Position numbers and translations under genes: made by a program. DNA of 64,000 bases from Streptosporangium roseum DSM 43021 (GTDB lineage: Bacteria; Actinomycetota; Actinomycetes; Streptosporangiales; Streptosporangiaceae): assembly GCF_000024865.1 (NCBI RefSeq), contig NC_013595.1, positions 7,130,001 to 7,194,000 of the forward strand, read 5' to 3'. Below, in pieces: positions 1 to 9,700 of the stretch (its first letter is position 1; each line of letters starts with the position of its first letter). Under the pieces are notes generated by a model. It saw only the letters and a list, made by a program, of their open reading frames with translations, did no database searches and was not told the origin of the DNA.

Positions 1-1037
1 ACGGCGGCCCCTTCGAAGCGTTTCTCCAGGATGCGGGAGTTCCCGTGGTCCATCTGCGCTTCCGGACCATCAGCACCGCCGGCTGGCGGCGGGCGCTCCT
101 CTGCGACATCGCGGCGTTCTGCCGTCTCGTACGCCTCCTGCGCCGGACCCGGCCCCATGTGCTCCACTCCCACCTGTTCCACTCCTATGCCATCGGTGTA
201 CCGGCGGGCAAGCTGGCCGGGGTCCCCCTGGTGGTCGCGGGACGTCACACACCGCTCAGGATCACCGGCAGAGGCCTGCTGACATCGCTCATCGACAGGG
301 CCGCCAACCGGTTGGCCGATCACATCGTTCCGGTCAGCCGGAGCATCGCGGACGAGCTCTCAAGCCGCTTCCGGGTCCGCCACAAAATCACTGTGATCCA
401 CAACGGCCTCCCACCCGCGGCGTTTCTTCCGCACAGCCCGGCCCACCTGGAAACGGAGTGTCCCGTCGTGGTCTGCGTGAGCAGGCTTCAGCCTCTCAAG
501 GGTCACCGCCACCTGCTCGACGCCGCGGCACTCCTCGAACTCCGCGGACTGAGATGCACCATCGTTCTGATCGGGGACGGACCAGAACGCGGCAATCTGG
601 AGAGACAAGCGGAGAAGCTCGGAATCGATGTCCGTTTTCCCGGTTTCCGAACCGACGTGGGCGCGTGGCTGGCCCGCGCCGACATCATGGCCCATCCGAC
701 GCTGGCGGAGGCCCTCGGGAACTGCGTCATGGAGGCGATGGCGGCCGGACTTCCCACGGTCTCGACCGACGTCGGCGGCGTACCCGAGCTCCTCGGAGAG
801 AACCGCGGGCTGCTCGTCCCCCCGGCCGACGCCACCGCTCTGGCCGACGCGATCCAGCGCCTTCTCACCGATCACGCGCTCGCGAAACGGCTGGGCGCCT
901 CGGCGCAGGAGTGGGCGGTGAACCACTTCACCAGCGACATGCTCGTCAATCGATACCTGAGCACCTACGCGCGCCTCATACGCCAGAAGTTCGCGACAGA
1001 TCTGAACATACCGACCGGTCATCGCGCCCAAGGTTAG
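1..1037 (+). CDS. GT4-family glycosyltransferase, 5' end outside window
   Basis: Probably transfers a nucleotide-activated sugar to a lipid-linked glycan on the cytoplasmic side of the membrane. The frame is open from base 3, with plausible protein sequence (GGPFEAFLQDAG) before the first in-window GTG at 45, so the true start lies upstream. The C-terminal half is a typical GT-B nucleotide-sugar domain: VVCVSRLQPLKGH followed by the E-x7-E signature in EALGNCVMEAMAAG near 705-750. It is very similar in layout to the next gene, which suggests that the two are tandem paralogues. The acceptor and donor cannot be read from sequence. Confidence 0.85.
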   Translation, partial: GGPFEAFLQDAGVPVVHLRFRTISTAGWRRALLCDIAAFCRLVRLLRRTRPHVLHSHLFHSYAIGVPAGKLAGVPLVVAGRHTPLRITGRGLLTSLIDRAANRLADHIVPVSRSIADELSSRFRVRHKITVIHNGLPPAAFLPHSPAHLETECPVVVCVSRLQPLKGHRHLLDAAALLELRGLRCTIVLIGDGPERGNLERQAEKLGIDVRFPGFRTDVGAWLARADIMAHPTLAEALGNCVMEAMAAGLPTVSTDVGGVPELLGENRGLLVPPADATALADAIQRLLTDHALAKRLGASAQEWAVNHFTSDMLVNRYLSTYARLIRQKFATDLNIPTGHRAQG

Positions 1038-1432
1038 ATGAGAACGGCTCGCGTCGCGTCCACGACGACTTCACGTTTTCCTTTACGAGGGACGGAACCC
1101 GGCGTCTTTTTCAACTTTTTCAACGGTCCGTCTCAGGACACGCCCTTCCGCCTGTTCGTGTCCGTGCGGTCACCTTCCGTAATATGTCTCGGGAGTCAGG
1201 GACCTGTCGGCGTGGCCGTCATTGTCGTCCTGCTGGACAGGCAATCGAATGACTCTTTCCAAACGCGTGGAGAGCGGTATGGACACCGAGTCCGTCAAAA
1301 AATCGGCGTGACACACCGACCTGCCTTCACCCGTACGGCACACCTGTCGGCGACTCTGACCACGGACCACGGACGCGGACCGTTTCAACCAGATTTCGAT
1401 GCTAGAGGGCAGCCTCTGGAAGGGACAACGTC
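1038..1432. other. intergenic spacer between two glycosyltransferases
   Basis: This stretch of about 395 bases has no convincing gene on either strand and is less G/C-biased than the flanking coding DNA. A small hairpin (AGAGG 1404-1408 pairing with CCTCT 1413-1417) lies just before the ribosome-binding region of the next gene. A promoter for the 1433 gene is expected here, but I cannot single out convincing -35/-10 boxes. Confidence 0.4.
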
Positions 1433-2587
1433 GTGGCGGTCAGCGATGGATCCGGCCTTCGGCGCGTCGCGCTTCTCATCCCGCAGCTGATGCCGCTGGG
1501 AGGCACCGAGGTACAGATCTCTCTGCTGGCCCGGGAGCTCCGCGCCAGGAACATCGACGTAAAGGTGCTCGTCCTGCGGAGAGGCGGACGGCACACGGAG
1601 TCCCCGCGGCTGAAGGGGATGCTGGAGGGGATAGAGGTACACCAGCTCGGCTTCGTCCCCGTCTCGGGGAGACCGTCGGCTCTGGCCCGCAACCTGCGCG
1701 CCTGTATCTCCCTGTTACGCCTGTTGCGGCGCCTGAGACCTCAGGTGCTGCATGCCTTCCTCTATTTCGGCTACGTCGTCGGGGCGCCCGTGGCCCGGCT
1801 GGCGCGGGTTCCGGTCGTGGTCGCCGGCCGGCGCAGTCAGGGCTTCTTCAAAAGGAGCCGCCGGTGGGTGCTGGCTCTGGAGAGGGGTGCGACCCGCCTC
1901 ACCGATCATGTGGTCGCGAACGCCGTCGCCATCGCCGGGGAGACCCGAGCGGTCGAGCGGGTGCCGGCGCGCAAACTGAGTGTGATCTACAACGGCCTAC
2001 CGGAGCCGGCGTTCGATCCGGTCGAGCCGGAGCATGTGGACACCTCTCTCCCGGTGATCGTCTGCATCGCCAATCTCCTGGAGGTCAAGGGGCACCGTTT
2101 CCTGATGGAGGCCGCCGCGCTGCTCTCCCGGCAGGGACGCGCATGCACGGTGGTGCTCATCGGCGAAGGTCCCGAGCGCGGCCCCCTCGAGGCGCAGGCG
2201 GCCGCACTCGGCGTCGACGTCCGCTTCCTCGGATGCCGCACGGACACGGCCGGCTTCCTGGCCCGCGCCGACGTGGTGGCCCTTCCTTCGCTGTCCGAGG
2301 GCTTGAGCAACGCGGTCATGGAGGCGATGGCCGCGGGCCGGCCGATCGTCGCCACCTCGGTAGGCGGTACGCCCGAGCTCCTGGAGGACCGTGGCGTCCT
2401 CGTCCCCGCCGCCGATTCCCCGGCTCTTGCCGAAGGATTCGTCCGCCTCCTGGACGATCCGGAGCTCGCGGCCTCGCTGGGAGCCGCGGCACGCGCCTGG
2501 GCGCGCAAGAACCTCGACGTGGCCGTCATGGCCGACCAGCACGTCACCCTTTATCAGCGACTTCTGGAGGCCCGATGTGCGGGATAG
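1433..2587 (+). CDS. GT4-family glycosyltransferase
   Basis: A 384-residue GT-B glycosyltransferase. The N-terminal acceptor domain begins with LLIPQLMPLGGTEVQ, the usual glycine-rich first loop of GT4 enzymes. The C-terminal donor domain carries IVCIANLLEVKGH and the E-x7-E motif in LSEGLSNAVMEAMAAG near residue 290. The GTG start is preceded by GGAAGGGAC. Its 3' end overlaps the start of asnB by 13 bases, so the two are probably translated from one message. It resembles the preceding glycosyltransferase throughout, as expected for a gene duplication within a polysaccharide locus. Sugar specificity is unknown. Confidence 0.88.
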   Translation: MAVSDGSGLRRVALLIPQLMPLGGTEVQISLLARELRARNIDVKVLVLRRGGRHTESPRLKGMLEGIEVHQLGFVPVSGRPSALARNLRACISLLRLLRRLRPQVLHAFLYFGYVVGAPVARLARVPVVVAGRRSQGFFKRSRRWVLALERGATRLTDHVVANAVAIAGETRAVERVPARKLSVIYNGLPEPAFDPVEPEHVDTSLPVIVCIANLLEVKGHRFLMEAAALLSRQGRACTVVLIGEGPERGPLEAQAAALGVDVRFLGCRTDTAGFLARADVVALPSLSEGLSNAVMEAMAAGRPIVATSVGGTPELLEDRGVLVPAADSPALAEGFVRLLDDPELAASLGAAARAWARKNLDVAVMADQHVTLYQRLLEARCAG

Positions 2588-4491
2588 CCGGGATGGCTTC
2601 GACATCGCATCCGGACCCCGGGCTCGTCCGCCGCATGTGTGACGTGCTGGTGCACCGAGGGCCCGACGGTGCCGGCTTTCACAGTGACGAACACGCGGCA
2701 CTCGGCATGCGCCGGCTGGCGATCATCGATGTGGCGACCGGCGACCAGCCCGTCTACAACGAGGACAACCGGATCGTGGCCGTGTTCAACGGCGAGATCT
2801 ACAACTTCCCCGAGCTCCGCGAGACGCTGATCTCCAAAGGGCACCGGCTGCGCACCGCGGGAGACTCCGAATGCCTCGTGCATCTCTACGAGGAGTTCGG
2901 CGTGGATCTGGTTCACCACCTCCGGGGGATGTTCGCTTTCGCCATCTGGGACCGGGACCGCCGGCGTCTGGTCCTGGCCAGGGACAGGGTGGGCAAGAAA
3001 CCGCTCTACTGGCGCTCCGACCACGCCTCGATCCGGTTCGCCTCCGAGTTGAAGTCCCTCACGCAGGACCCGGGCATGGACCGCGAGATCGACCCCGTCG
3101 CCCTGCACCACTACCTGACGTACCTGTACGTCCCCGCACCGCGCTCGATCTATCAGGGCGTGCACAAACTTCCTCCCGGGCATGTGCTCGTCTGGGAGGG
3201 CGGCGAGATCACGGTGGACCGCTACTGGCGGCTGGACCGCTCTCCCCGGCCCGTGACGGACCAACGGGCGGAGGAGGAGCGGCTACGTGAACTCCTCCTG
3301 GAGGCGACGCGGATCCGCATGGTGAGCGAGCGCCCGCTCGGAGCCTTCCTGTCCGGCGGCGTCGACTCCTCGGCCGTGGTCGCCGCCATGGCGATGCAGA
3401 GCAGTGAGCCGGTCAAGACGTTCAGCATCGGTTTCGAGGACAGCCGCTACGACGAACGCCACAAGGCGCGGATGGTCGCCGACCGGTATTCCACCGATCA
3501 TCACGAGCTCGTGGTGACGTCGAACCTTCTCGACACCCTGCCGCGCCTCGCGTGGCACTTCGACGAGCCGTTCGCCGACTCCTCGGCGATTCCCAGTTTC
3601 TACGTGGCCCAGCTGAGCCGGCAGCATGTCACCGTCGCGCTCAACGGGGACGGCGGAGACGAGTGTTTCGGCGGCTACCAGCGCTACGCGCTGATGGACC
3701 AGACCCGCAGGATTCCGCGCATCCCCCAGCCGTTCGCGGCAGTGCTCGCACGCACCGGCACCCTCGTAAGCGAGCGGAGCGCTCCTAAATCCTTGTCCCA
3801 GCGGCTGGGCCGGCTGATGGGGTTCGCCGCCGCGCATCCGTCACAGCGTTACGCCCGGCTGATCTCCTACTGCACGCCGGAACAGAAATCCGAGATCTAC
3901 AGCGACCGGCTCCGGGACCTGCTGGCGGAGGTGGACAGCTACCGCCTGCTTGAGGAGGTCTTCCAAGCTTCGCCGGCGGAAACCGATGTCGGCCGTGTTC
4001 TGGACGTCGACACGCTCACCTACCTTCCAGGTGACCTGCTGGCCAAGATCGACATTACGACGATGGCCAACTCGCTGGAGGCCCGCTCGCCGTTCCTGGA
4101 CCACCATCTGATGGAGTGGGCCGCGGCCCTTCCCAGCGCACTCCACGTCCGCCACGGCCAGACCAAGCTGTTGCTCAAACAAGCGGTGGCGCCCTGGCTG
4201 CCGCAACAGCTGCTGCGCTATCCCAAGCAGGGGTTCGGGGTGCCGCTCGCCACCTGGCTCCGCGGTGAACTGCGGGAGCTGGCCTATGACCTGCTCACCG
4301 ACGACACCGCGCGCGACAGAGGCCTGTTCCGGCCGGCGGCGGTGCGGAGACTGCTCCAGCGGCACATGGACGGCGTCGACCACAGCGTCCGGCTATGGGC
4401 TCTGCTGCAGTTCGAGCTCTGGCATCGGACGCATGCCACGCCTGGTACGTGGAGCCGGGACGAGGTCCGATGCCCCCTGCCGCAGCCCTGA
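2575..4491 (+). CDS. asnB: asparagine synthase (glutamine-hydrolysing) homologue
   Basis: A 638-residue class II amidotransferase. The start is fixed by the MCGIAG opening: Cys2 becomes the N-terminal nucleophile that releases ammonia from glutamine, so an upstream in-frame extension cannot be used. GGAGG lies 4 bases upstream. The N-terminal glutaminase domain (about 2-200) carries RLAIIDVATGDQP and FNGEIYNF. The synthetase domain has the ATP-pyrophosphatase loop SGGVDSS at about 260-266. Homologues within polysaccharide clusters are often assigned to amidation of uronic acids, but true asparagine synthesis is equally compatible with the sequence. It is translationally coupled to the upstream glycosyltransferase. 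Confidence 0.92.
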   Translation: MCGIAGMASTSHPDPGLVRRMCDVLVHRGPDGAGFHSDEHAALGMRRLAIIDVATGDQPVYNEDNRIVAVFNGEIYNFPELRETLISKGHRLRTAGDSECLVHLYEEFGVDLVHHLRGMFAFAIWDRDRRRLVLARDRVGKKPLYWRSDHASIRFASELKSLTQDPGMDREIDPVALHHYLTYLYVPAPRSIYQGVHKLPPGHVLVWEGGEITVDRYWRLDRSPRPVTDQRAEEERLRELLLEATRIRMVSERPLGAFLSGGVDSSAVVAAMAMQSSEPVKTFSIGFEDSRYDERHKARMVADRYSTDHHELVVTSNLLDTLPRLAWHFDEPFADSSAIPSFYVAQLSRQHVTVALNGDGGDECFGGYQRYALMDQTRRIPRIPQPFAAVLARTGTLVSERSAPKSLSQRLGRLMGFAAAHPSQRYARLISYCTPEQKSEIYSDRLRDLLAEVDSYRLLEEVFQASPAETDVGRVLDVDTLTYLPGDLLAKIDITTMANSLEARSPFLDHHLMEWAAALPSALHVRHGQTKLLLKQAVAPWLPQQLLRYPKQGFGVPLATWLRGELRELAYDLLTDDTARDRGLFRPAAVRRLLQRHMDGVDHSVRLWALLQFELWHRTHATPGTWSRDEVRCPLPQP

Positions 4492-4554
4492 GCCCATCCC
4501 GATCCGCGGGATGACCCGGACCGGTCGCCGCTCCAGGCCTGAGCGTATGAACGC

Positions 4555-5901
4555 TCATACGCTCAGGCGGCCGTCCCCGGCATGATCATGCGACTCCGCC
4601 GGCCCCTTGGACGTGCCCCTGCGCATCCGGGCGAGTCCCGAGAGGACAGGACGTAGATCGGATATCTGGGGAAGCACTCCCCGTGCACCGACTTTGGAGA
4701 CGCGGATGAACCAAGTGATTTCGATCGCGACCATCACCGTATAGGACGCCGTTGAGGCCAGCCCTGCTCCGACGGCTCCCCACAGGGGGATGAGCACCGC
4801 GTTCAACCCGAGGTTCACGGCGAGGCCGGCGATCGCGATGGCGGTCATGGTCATGGGGCGCCCCAGGCGGATCAGGTACTGCTCGACCACGCGGAGCGGG
4901 GCCAGGGCGAGCGCGCCGGCCGCCAGGGCGAACAGCGGCGCCACACTGCCGGCGTAGGCGGAACCGTAGACCAGCGGGACCAGTACTGGAGCGGTGACCA
5001 CCAGAGCGATGATCACAATCGCTGAGAACATCAGGTTGAACCGGAGGGCGCGGGCGGTGGTGTCACCGGCGTCGCGGTCGTTCTCCACGACCTGACCCGG
5101 AAGGCAGACCTGCCGCACCGCCTCGGTCGGCACCTGCGCGAGAGACAGGATCGACACCGCCACGGTGTACAGGCCGACCTCGGACGGCGAGGCGAGGGTA
5201 TTCAGCAGCAGGACGTCTGCGGTCATGTGGAGGTAGAAGGCCACCCGGCCGATGTGGTACCGGCCCGACAGGGCGAGTTGCCGCCGGGCGAGCGCGGCGT
5301 CTCCGCCCAGGGCCGAGCGGCGCAGCACGTAGAGGAAGAGGATGAAGGGCGCCACGGTGGAGGCCGCCCAGCAGACGATCACAGAGGTGACGGTGAGGGA
5401 GCCGGCTACGGCGAAGCCCAGTATCGGCAGGAACTGGACCAGCCCGGTCAGGACCCAGGCTCCGTTGACCAGACGTGTGCGGGACTGAAGAAGCAAGATC
5501 CCCTGAAGGTTGGTCCACGAGATGCCGAAAGGCACCGTGAGCATGGCGATGACCAGCAGGTAAGGCGTCGCCTGAGGAACGAACAGCGCTGTGACCGCGA
5601 AGGTGGCCGAGGCGGACACGACTCCCAGGAGCAGCCCGAGAAGCAGGCCGTTGCCCATCAGGAAACGACGCTGGGAGGCATCCGGCCACAGGGCGATCTG
5701 TGACCTGTCGAGGGAGAGCTGCCCCAGGGTCATCGCGATCAGGGCCGCGGTGGTGACGACGGCGTAGACGCCCCGGCTCTCCGGCTGCAAGGCCCGTGCG
5801 ATGAGGACGCCCGTACCCGTCGCCAGCACGAGCCGGAGCGTGTTGCTCGCCATCGTCTGCACGGTCCTGCGGAGAGGGGTCGCTACTTCCGGCGAAGGCA
5901 T
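4555..5901 (-). CDS. Wzx-like polysaccharide flippase (MATE/MOP superfamily)
   Basis: A polytopic membrane protein of about 448 residues with roughly 12-14 hydrophobic segments. The N-terminal helix contains TMASNTLRLVLATGTGVLIA, typical of lipid-linked oligosaccharide flippases. It would move undecaprenyl-diphosphate-linked repeat units across the membrane for polymerisation by the Wzy-like protein at 8113. I prefer the ATG at 5901 because GAGG sits 4 bases upstream. An in-frame ATG at 5946 lacks a ribosome-binding site and would add an Arg/His-rich leader. The gene is transcribed opposite to its neighbours and ends 63 bases from the asnB stop, tail to tail. Confidence 0.82.
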   Translation of the reverse strand: MPSPEVATPLRRTVQTMASNTLRLVLATGTGVLIARALQPESRGVYAVVTTAALIAMTLGQLSLDRSQIALWPDASQRRFLMGNGLLLGLLLGVVSASATFAVTALFVPQATPYLLVIAMLTVPFGISWTNLQGILLLQSRTRLVNGAWVLTGLVQFLPILGFAVAGSLTVTSVIVCWAASTVAPFILFLYVLRRSALGGDAALARRQLALSGRYHIGRVAFYLHMTADVLLLNTLASPSEVGLYTVAVSILSLAQVPTEAVRQVCLPGQVVENDRDAGDTTARALRFNLMFSAIVIIALVVTAPVLVPLVYGSAYAGSVAPLFALAAGALALAPLRVVEQYLIRLGRPMTMTAIAIAGLAVNLGLNAVLIPLWGAVGAGLASTASYTVMVAIEITWFIRVSKVGARGVLPQISDLRPVLSGLARMRRGTSKGPAESHDHAGDGRLSV

Positions 5902-6288
5902 CCGACCTCGATCACGGTGATGTCGGACGTATGCACGGCGCGGCACGCCGAACCGGCGATAGGGCCTTTTCGGCGCATGAGCGTCCTTCCAATGAAATAC
6001 TCACAGTCACTGAATCTTACCGAGAGTGTCGTCGTCCAGCGCTGTGCGCTGATCGGAGGTGTGTCGTGCGGGATGCCGCTCCAAGGATCGGAGCCACGGC
6101 GACCGCCACTCGGACGGACGCGGGTGACGGAGCCTCTCTCCAGGTCGGGCCGGGCGCCGGGGCCCGCCACCCGGCGGCATCGCCGGCAACCGGGCACGGC
6201 ACCCGTCCGGCATCGGCCGTTTCGGCGAAGACATGTGAGATCCGCGCGACTTCCCGGTGGCGCGGAAAACTATGGGAGTGATTTCCAA
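5902..6288. other. divergent promoter region between flippase and methyltransferase
   Basis: About 390 bases separate the two divergent starts. GGAGG at 6055-6059 stands 6 bases before a GTG at 6066 that would open a 71-codon Ala/Thr/Arg-rich frame ending at 6281. Its composition looks like translated G/C-rich spacer, so I do not call it a gene. The methyltransferase frame is also open back to 5917, which leaves its start uncertain. Confidence 0.35.
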
Positions 6289-6912
6289 GTGATCAGGCGA
6301 CGCTTCGAGCATCAACTCGAAATGGCAAGGAAGCACGGAGTCGGAAACACCGTGACCGCGCTGACCCGTAAGGTCCTCCTGTCTCCCCTGCTGTCGGCGT
6401 ACGGCGCGGACAAGTGGCATCTCAGGGGGTTCCACACGACGAACTACAAGAAGGTCGCCGTAGCCCTCGCCCGGGAGGTGCCCGGATCGTCCCGGGTGGT
6501 CGTGGAGGTCGGCTGCGGTCTGGGTGACATCGTGAGCAGGGTGAAGGCCGACAAGAAGTTCGGATACGACGTGGACTCGGCGACGATTTCGTGCGCGAGG
6601 CTCCTGGGAAGGCTGCGTCGCCCGGACACCTCTTACCGGGTGGGGAGTTTCGACTCCCTCGTCCACCTGGAGTGCGAGTCCATAGATCTGCTGATCGCGA
6701 TGGGCTGGCTCCACTACATGCCGGACGAGTGGATCGAGGAGAACCTGCGTTCACTGCTCAAGAACAAGCCCGTGCAGTACATCATGGTGGATGAGTTTCC
6801 GGGGCAGCGCGGCAGAATCGAGACGATGATGAAGGCCTTCGGCACACTCGTCAGGCAGGAGTCCGACTGGCAGGACGGAAAAATCGTCCTCCTGTTTCAG
6901 TGTGACCGGTGA
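6289..6912 (+). CDS. class I SAM-dependent methyltransferase
   Basis: The SAM-binding motif I, VVVEVGCGLGDIV, lies about 70 residues from the chosen start, and an acidic DVDS follows at the end of the next strand. The protein would be about 207 residues. The GTG at 6289 is chosen because GGGAG is 10 bases upstream and the encoded sequence (VIRRRFEHQLEMARKHG) looks like a normal N-terminus. In-frame alternatives are the ATG at 6322 or starts back to 5917, which would add a Pro/Arg-rich extension. Its place inside the polysaccharide locus suggests O- or N-methylation of a sugar, but no substrate is visible. Confidence 0.75.
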   Translation: MIRRRFEHQLEMARKHGVGNTVTALTRKVLLSPLLSAYGADKWHLRGFHTTNYKKVAVALAREVPGSSRVVVEVGCGLGDIVSRVKADKKFGYDVDSATISCARLLGRLRRPDTSYRVGSFDSLVHLECESIDLLIAMGWLHYMPDEWIEENLRSLLKNKPVQYIMVDEFPGQRGRIETMMKAFGTLVRQESDWQDGKIVLLFQCDR

Positions 6913-6990
6913 CCTCATGTTTTGAAGATGCTGAAGAAACACATACCATGCATTTCGTGACACCTCCGACCGCCAATTAATCTTGAGCGT

Positions 6991-7995
6991 GTGAACGGAT
7001 CATCTCACCCTCGCCCTGCCTTCATTATCACCATAGACGTGGAAGCCGATGATCAATGGAGCCGGTCATCGACGGTCACGACAGAGAACGCCAAGCATCT
7101 GCCGAGATTCCAGTCGCTGTGCGAAAAACACGGGATGCGCCCTACATATCTGACGGAATGGGCAATGGCCCAGGACCCCGTGTTCCAGGAGTTCGGCGCG
7201 TCCGTTGTCGATCGTGACGCCGGTGAGATCGGAATGCATCTGCACTCCTGGACCACTCCCCCGTCGGTCCCCCTGACGAGCATGGACCATGTGCACCACC
7301 CCTTTCTGATCGAGTTCCCGGAGAACGTCATCAGGGAGAAGGTACGGATGGCGACCGAGGTCCTGGAAGACATGTTCCAGGTGTCCATGGTGAGTCACCG
7401 CGCCGGCAGATGGGCGCTCGACGAGCGATACGCGAAGATCCTGGTCGAACACGGATACCTCGTCGACTGCTCCGTGACACCGCATGTCTCCTGGAGCGGA
7501 AACCGGGGCGCGCCTGCGGGCCGAGGGCCGAGAGACTACTCAGACTTTCCCCGGAACGCGTATTTCGTCGATCTCGAATGCATCGGCAGAGAAGGCGACT
7601 CGCCCCTTCTCGAGGTGCCCATGACCATAGTCCCCAGCCCGTGGAGGCAGTCCTGGAAGGGGGTCGACAGATTAATCTCCCGCAGCAGCACGGCGAAACG
7701 CCTCATGAACCGGGTCTCGCCCGAGGTCAAATGGATGAGGCCTGACGGCAGGAACAGAACCGACCTGTTGCGGATCGCCGCCCAGGCGCCGGCGGCGGCG
7801 TGCGACCATGTGGAATTCATGCTCCATTCGTCGGAGATGATGCCCGGCGGGAGCCCGTACTTCCGCACGGGCCGAAGCATCGAGGGGCTGTTCGACGACA
7901 TGGAGGAGCTCTTCGAATTCGCCGCCGAGAGGTTCCAGCCCCTGACCTTGGCCGAGTATCACGCTCGGATCTCCCAGGCCGCGGGCCGGAGATAG
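6991..7995 (+). CDS. polysaccharide-deacetylase-like protein (NodB/CE4-like fold)
   Basis: 334 residues with a GTG start. The N-terminus reads FIITIDVEADDQW, where Asp16 is in the place of the catalytic-base/metal Asp of NodB-type deacetylases. GEIGMHLHSW (near 78-88) matches the metal-binding His pair, and SHRAGRW resembles motif 3. It may deacetylate or hydrolyse part of the surface glycan or its precursor. There is no signal peptide, so action is probably cytoplasmic or at the inner membrane face. It follows the methyltransferase after 78 A/T-rich bases and faces the Wzy-like gene tail to tail across a strong terminator. Confidence 0.75.
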   Translation: MNGSSHPRPAFIITIDVEADDQWSRSSTVTTENAKHLPRFQSLCEKHGMRPTYLTEWAMAQDPVFQEFGASVVDRDAGEIGMHLHSWTTPPSVPLTSMDHVHHPFLIEFPENVIREKVRMATEVLEDMFQVSMVSHRAGRWALDERYAKILVEHGYLVDCSVTPHVSWSGNRGAPAGRGPRDYSDFPRNAYFVDLECIGREGDSPLLEVPMTIVPSPWRQSWKGVDRLISRSSTAKRLMNRVSPEVKWMRPDGRNRTDLLRIAAQAPAAACDHVEFMLHSSEMMPGGSPYFRTGRSIEGLFDDMEELFEFAAERFQPLTLAEYHARISQAAGRR

Positions 7996-8077
7996 TCCCC
8001 GGTGACGCTTCCGGTCACCGTACCGACGATGACGCGCGTTCTCACTGTGCCGACGCTTTTCTGAGGTCCTGCCGCCC

Positions 8078-8110
8078 ACCGGCCCGGCGCCGTACCGGCG
8101 CCGGGCCGGT
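8078..8110. terminator. bidirectional hairpin terminator
   Basis: A perfect 15-bp inverted repeat (8078-8092 with 8096-8110) around a TAC triloop lies between the convergent deacetylase-like (ends 7995) and Wzy-like (ends 8113) genes. A second, shorter hairpin, GGTGAC 8001-8006 with GTCACC 8014-8019, follows the deacetylase stop. Neither has a long T tract, which is normal for actinomycete terminators. Confidence 0.75.
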
Positions 8111-8112
8111 CG

Positions 8113-9339
8113 TCAAACCCTCGAGACGACCTCGGCCACGGGCTGCTCCCGGTCGCCGGGGTTCTTCGTCCACGCCACCGCGGCGAACACACTCGTGACC
8201 ATGACGATCGGTATGCGCTGGCGAAATATGAGGCCCATGTTGGCCATGGTCGTCGCGTAGACGATCGTGCCCGGGATGACGAACGAGAGGAGGACGAGGA
8301 GTGCCACACGGTCATGGCACCACAGCCGGCGAGCCCCGCGCACCGCATGGTAAAGAAGGAAGTACCAGATGAGTACGTCTATCTTTCCGAGTTGCAGCAT
8401 CTGGCCACCCTGGGTCCAGGGAAACGGTGACAGGACCGTATAGAGCAGTTTGGCGTCGAGCGTGCTCCACGGGTTGCCGCCGTCTTCGAAGACGACGCCC
8501 GACCCGCCGTCCCCGTTGGCACTGCGGACGTTCTCCGCCTGGCCCATCTCGAGCTGCTGCTGGATCACCTCGACCGGAGTGCTCTCGTAAACACCTCCGA
8601 AAACCAGGAGAGCGGACACCAGCAGCACCGTGGAGACGAACAGGCCCCGCAGGGAGAACACCTTCTTCAGGCCCATCAGACCAAGGATCAGCGGCACCGC
8701 GCACATGAACACCATGTACGGGCGCACATACCACAGTGCCCACAGCAGCGGCACGAGCATGAGCAGCCTGCGCATATCGAAACGGCGTGCGATAGAAGTC
8801 CCCAGGCCGATGCTGGTAACCACGAGGAACGCGTTGAACCCGTCTTTGTAGGTGTCCGACGTATGCAGCAGGAATGCGGGCATGAACGCCGTCACGACAA
8901 GCAGCAGAAACGACGCGCGATCATCGGCGCCGACCAGCCGCGCGAATTTGTACATGACGATGCAGAGCGCACAGGCGAGGAGCGCGACCACGGCGGTGCA
9001 GGCCAGTGGGGCCGGACCGCCGCACAGGTAGACGATGATCGCGAAGACCTGGCACGGCACGGCGACGAATGACAGGGTGCTGATGTCCTCGGACGTGACG
9101 AACTGAAAGCCGTTGCTTTTCCAGTATTCGACGATCTGCATGGCCCTGATCTCGTACCCCAGGTTGTCGCCACCGTACTCGATGACCCCGCTCCGCATCA
9201 CCAGAACGTGGACGGCCATCCGGACGGCGAACGCGGCCAGCAGAACCGGTAGCGCCCGGCGTGCCACTCCCCTCTCCAGGTTCGCGTGAACCAGAAAGAC
9301 GAGTACCACCACGGCGGCGACGACGACGAGATATTCCAT
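8113..9339 (-). CDS. Wzy-like polysaccharide polymerase, polytopic membrane protein
   Basis: 408 residues with about 10-12 hydrophobic segments and one large hydrophilic loop in the middle (about 255-300, QQQLEMGQAENVRSANGDG). This topology is typical of O-antigen/exopolysaccharide polymerases. Sequence conservation in that family is very low, so the call rests on topology and on the locus, which has a flippase, an initiating transferase and a chain-length regulator but no other polymerase candidate. AAGG lies about 10 bases upstream of the ATG. It would join repeat units at the outer face of the membrane. Confidence 0.65.
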   Translation of the reverse strand: MEYLVVVAAVVVLVFLVHANLERGVARRALPVLLAAFAVRMAVHVLVMRSGVIEYGGDNLGYEIRAMQIVEYWKSNGFQFVTSEDISTLSFVAVPCQVFAIIVYLCGGPAPLACTAVVALLACALCIVMYKFARLVGADDRASFLLLVVTAFMPAFLLHTSDTYKDGFNAFLVVTSIGLGTSIARRFDMRRLLMLVPLLWALWYVRPYMVFMCAVPLILGLMGLKKVFSLRGLFVSTVLLVSALLVFGGVYESTPVEVIQQQLEMGQAENVRSANGDGGSGVVFEDGGNPWSTLDAKLLYTVLSPFPWTQGGQMLQLGKIDVLIWYFLLYHAVRGARRLWCHDRVALLVLLSFVIPGTIVYATTMANMGLIFRQRIPIVMVTSVFAAVAWTKNPGDREQPVAEVVSRV

Positions 9340-9381
9340 GGAAAGCGACCTTCAGTCCGCGCCGGGGACGACGCCACAGGA

Positions 9382-9407
9382 GCCGGCGGTCGATTTGAAC
9401 CGCCGGC
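9382..9407. other. leader hairpin upstream of the Wzy-like gene
   Basis: A perfect 9-bp stem (GCCGGCGGT 9382-9390 with ACCGCCGGC 9399-9407) and 8-base loop lie 43 bases upstream of the Wzy-like start. This is inside the 361-base divergent spacer between that gene and the glycosyltransferase at 9701. It may be a 5'-leader structure or an upstream terminator; no regulator-specific motif was recognised. Confidence 0.4.
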
Positions 9408-9700
9408 GAGCAACTCTGCGACGGCGACGCTAGCGCCAGGGCCGGGCGACAGCGCGCCCAGCGGTCGCCCATGGTCCGGTGATTACCTCTCCTTGCCGAT
9501 TCTTTCCACCGGCGCATTCCGCCGACCGCTCTCATGGGCATATGACGGCGCGAACAACCACCGCGCCCGGCAAGTGACTCGATCACGTGCAGGTAGGGAG
9601 CGAGAAAACATTTCACCACCGTCGCGACGGCGTGGGCGGAACGGGCCGAATCCCTAGTTACTTTTTCGAGGTGAGCCACGTCTGCCGCCAAGGAGCCCGT

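Noticed and set aside
1399..2574. In-frame extension of the asparagine synthase to 1399, giving a protein of about 1030 residues
   Set aside because: The extension is the upstream glycosyltransferase read in another frame. The enzyme needs Cys2 at its N-terminus, which fixes the start at 2575.
6066..6281. A 71-codon frame with GGAGG before a GTG, upstream of the methyltransferase
   Set aside because: Its Ala/Thr/Arg-rich sequence lacks any domain-like pattern and looks like translated G/C-rich spacer. Only the ribosome-binding-like site supports it.
9382..9407. tRNA-like T-arm (GGTTCAAATC on the minus strand)
   Set aside because: Only a simple hairpin is present. No acceptor stem, D-arm or anticodon arm can be built around it.
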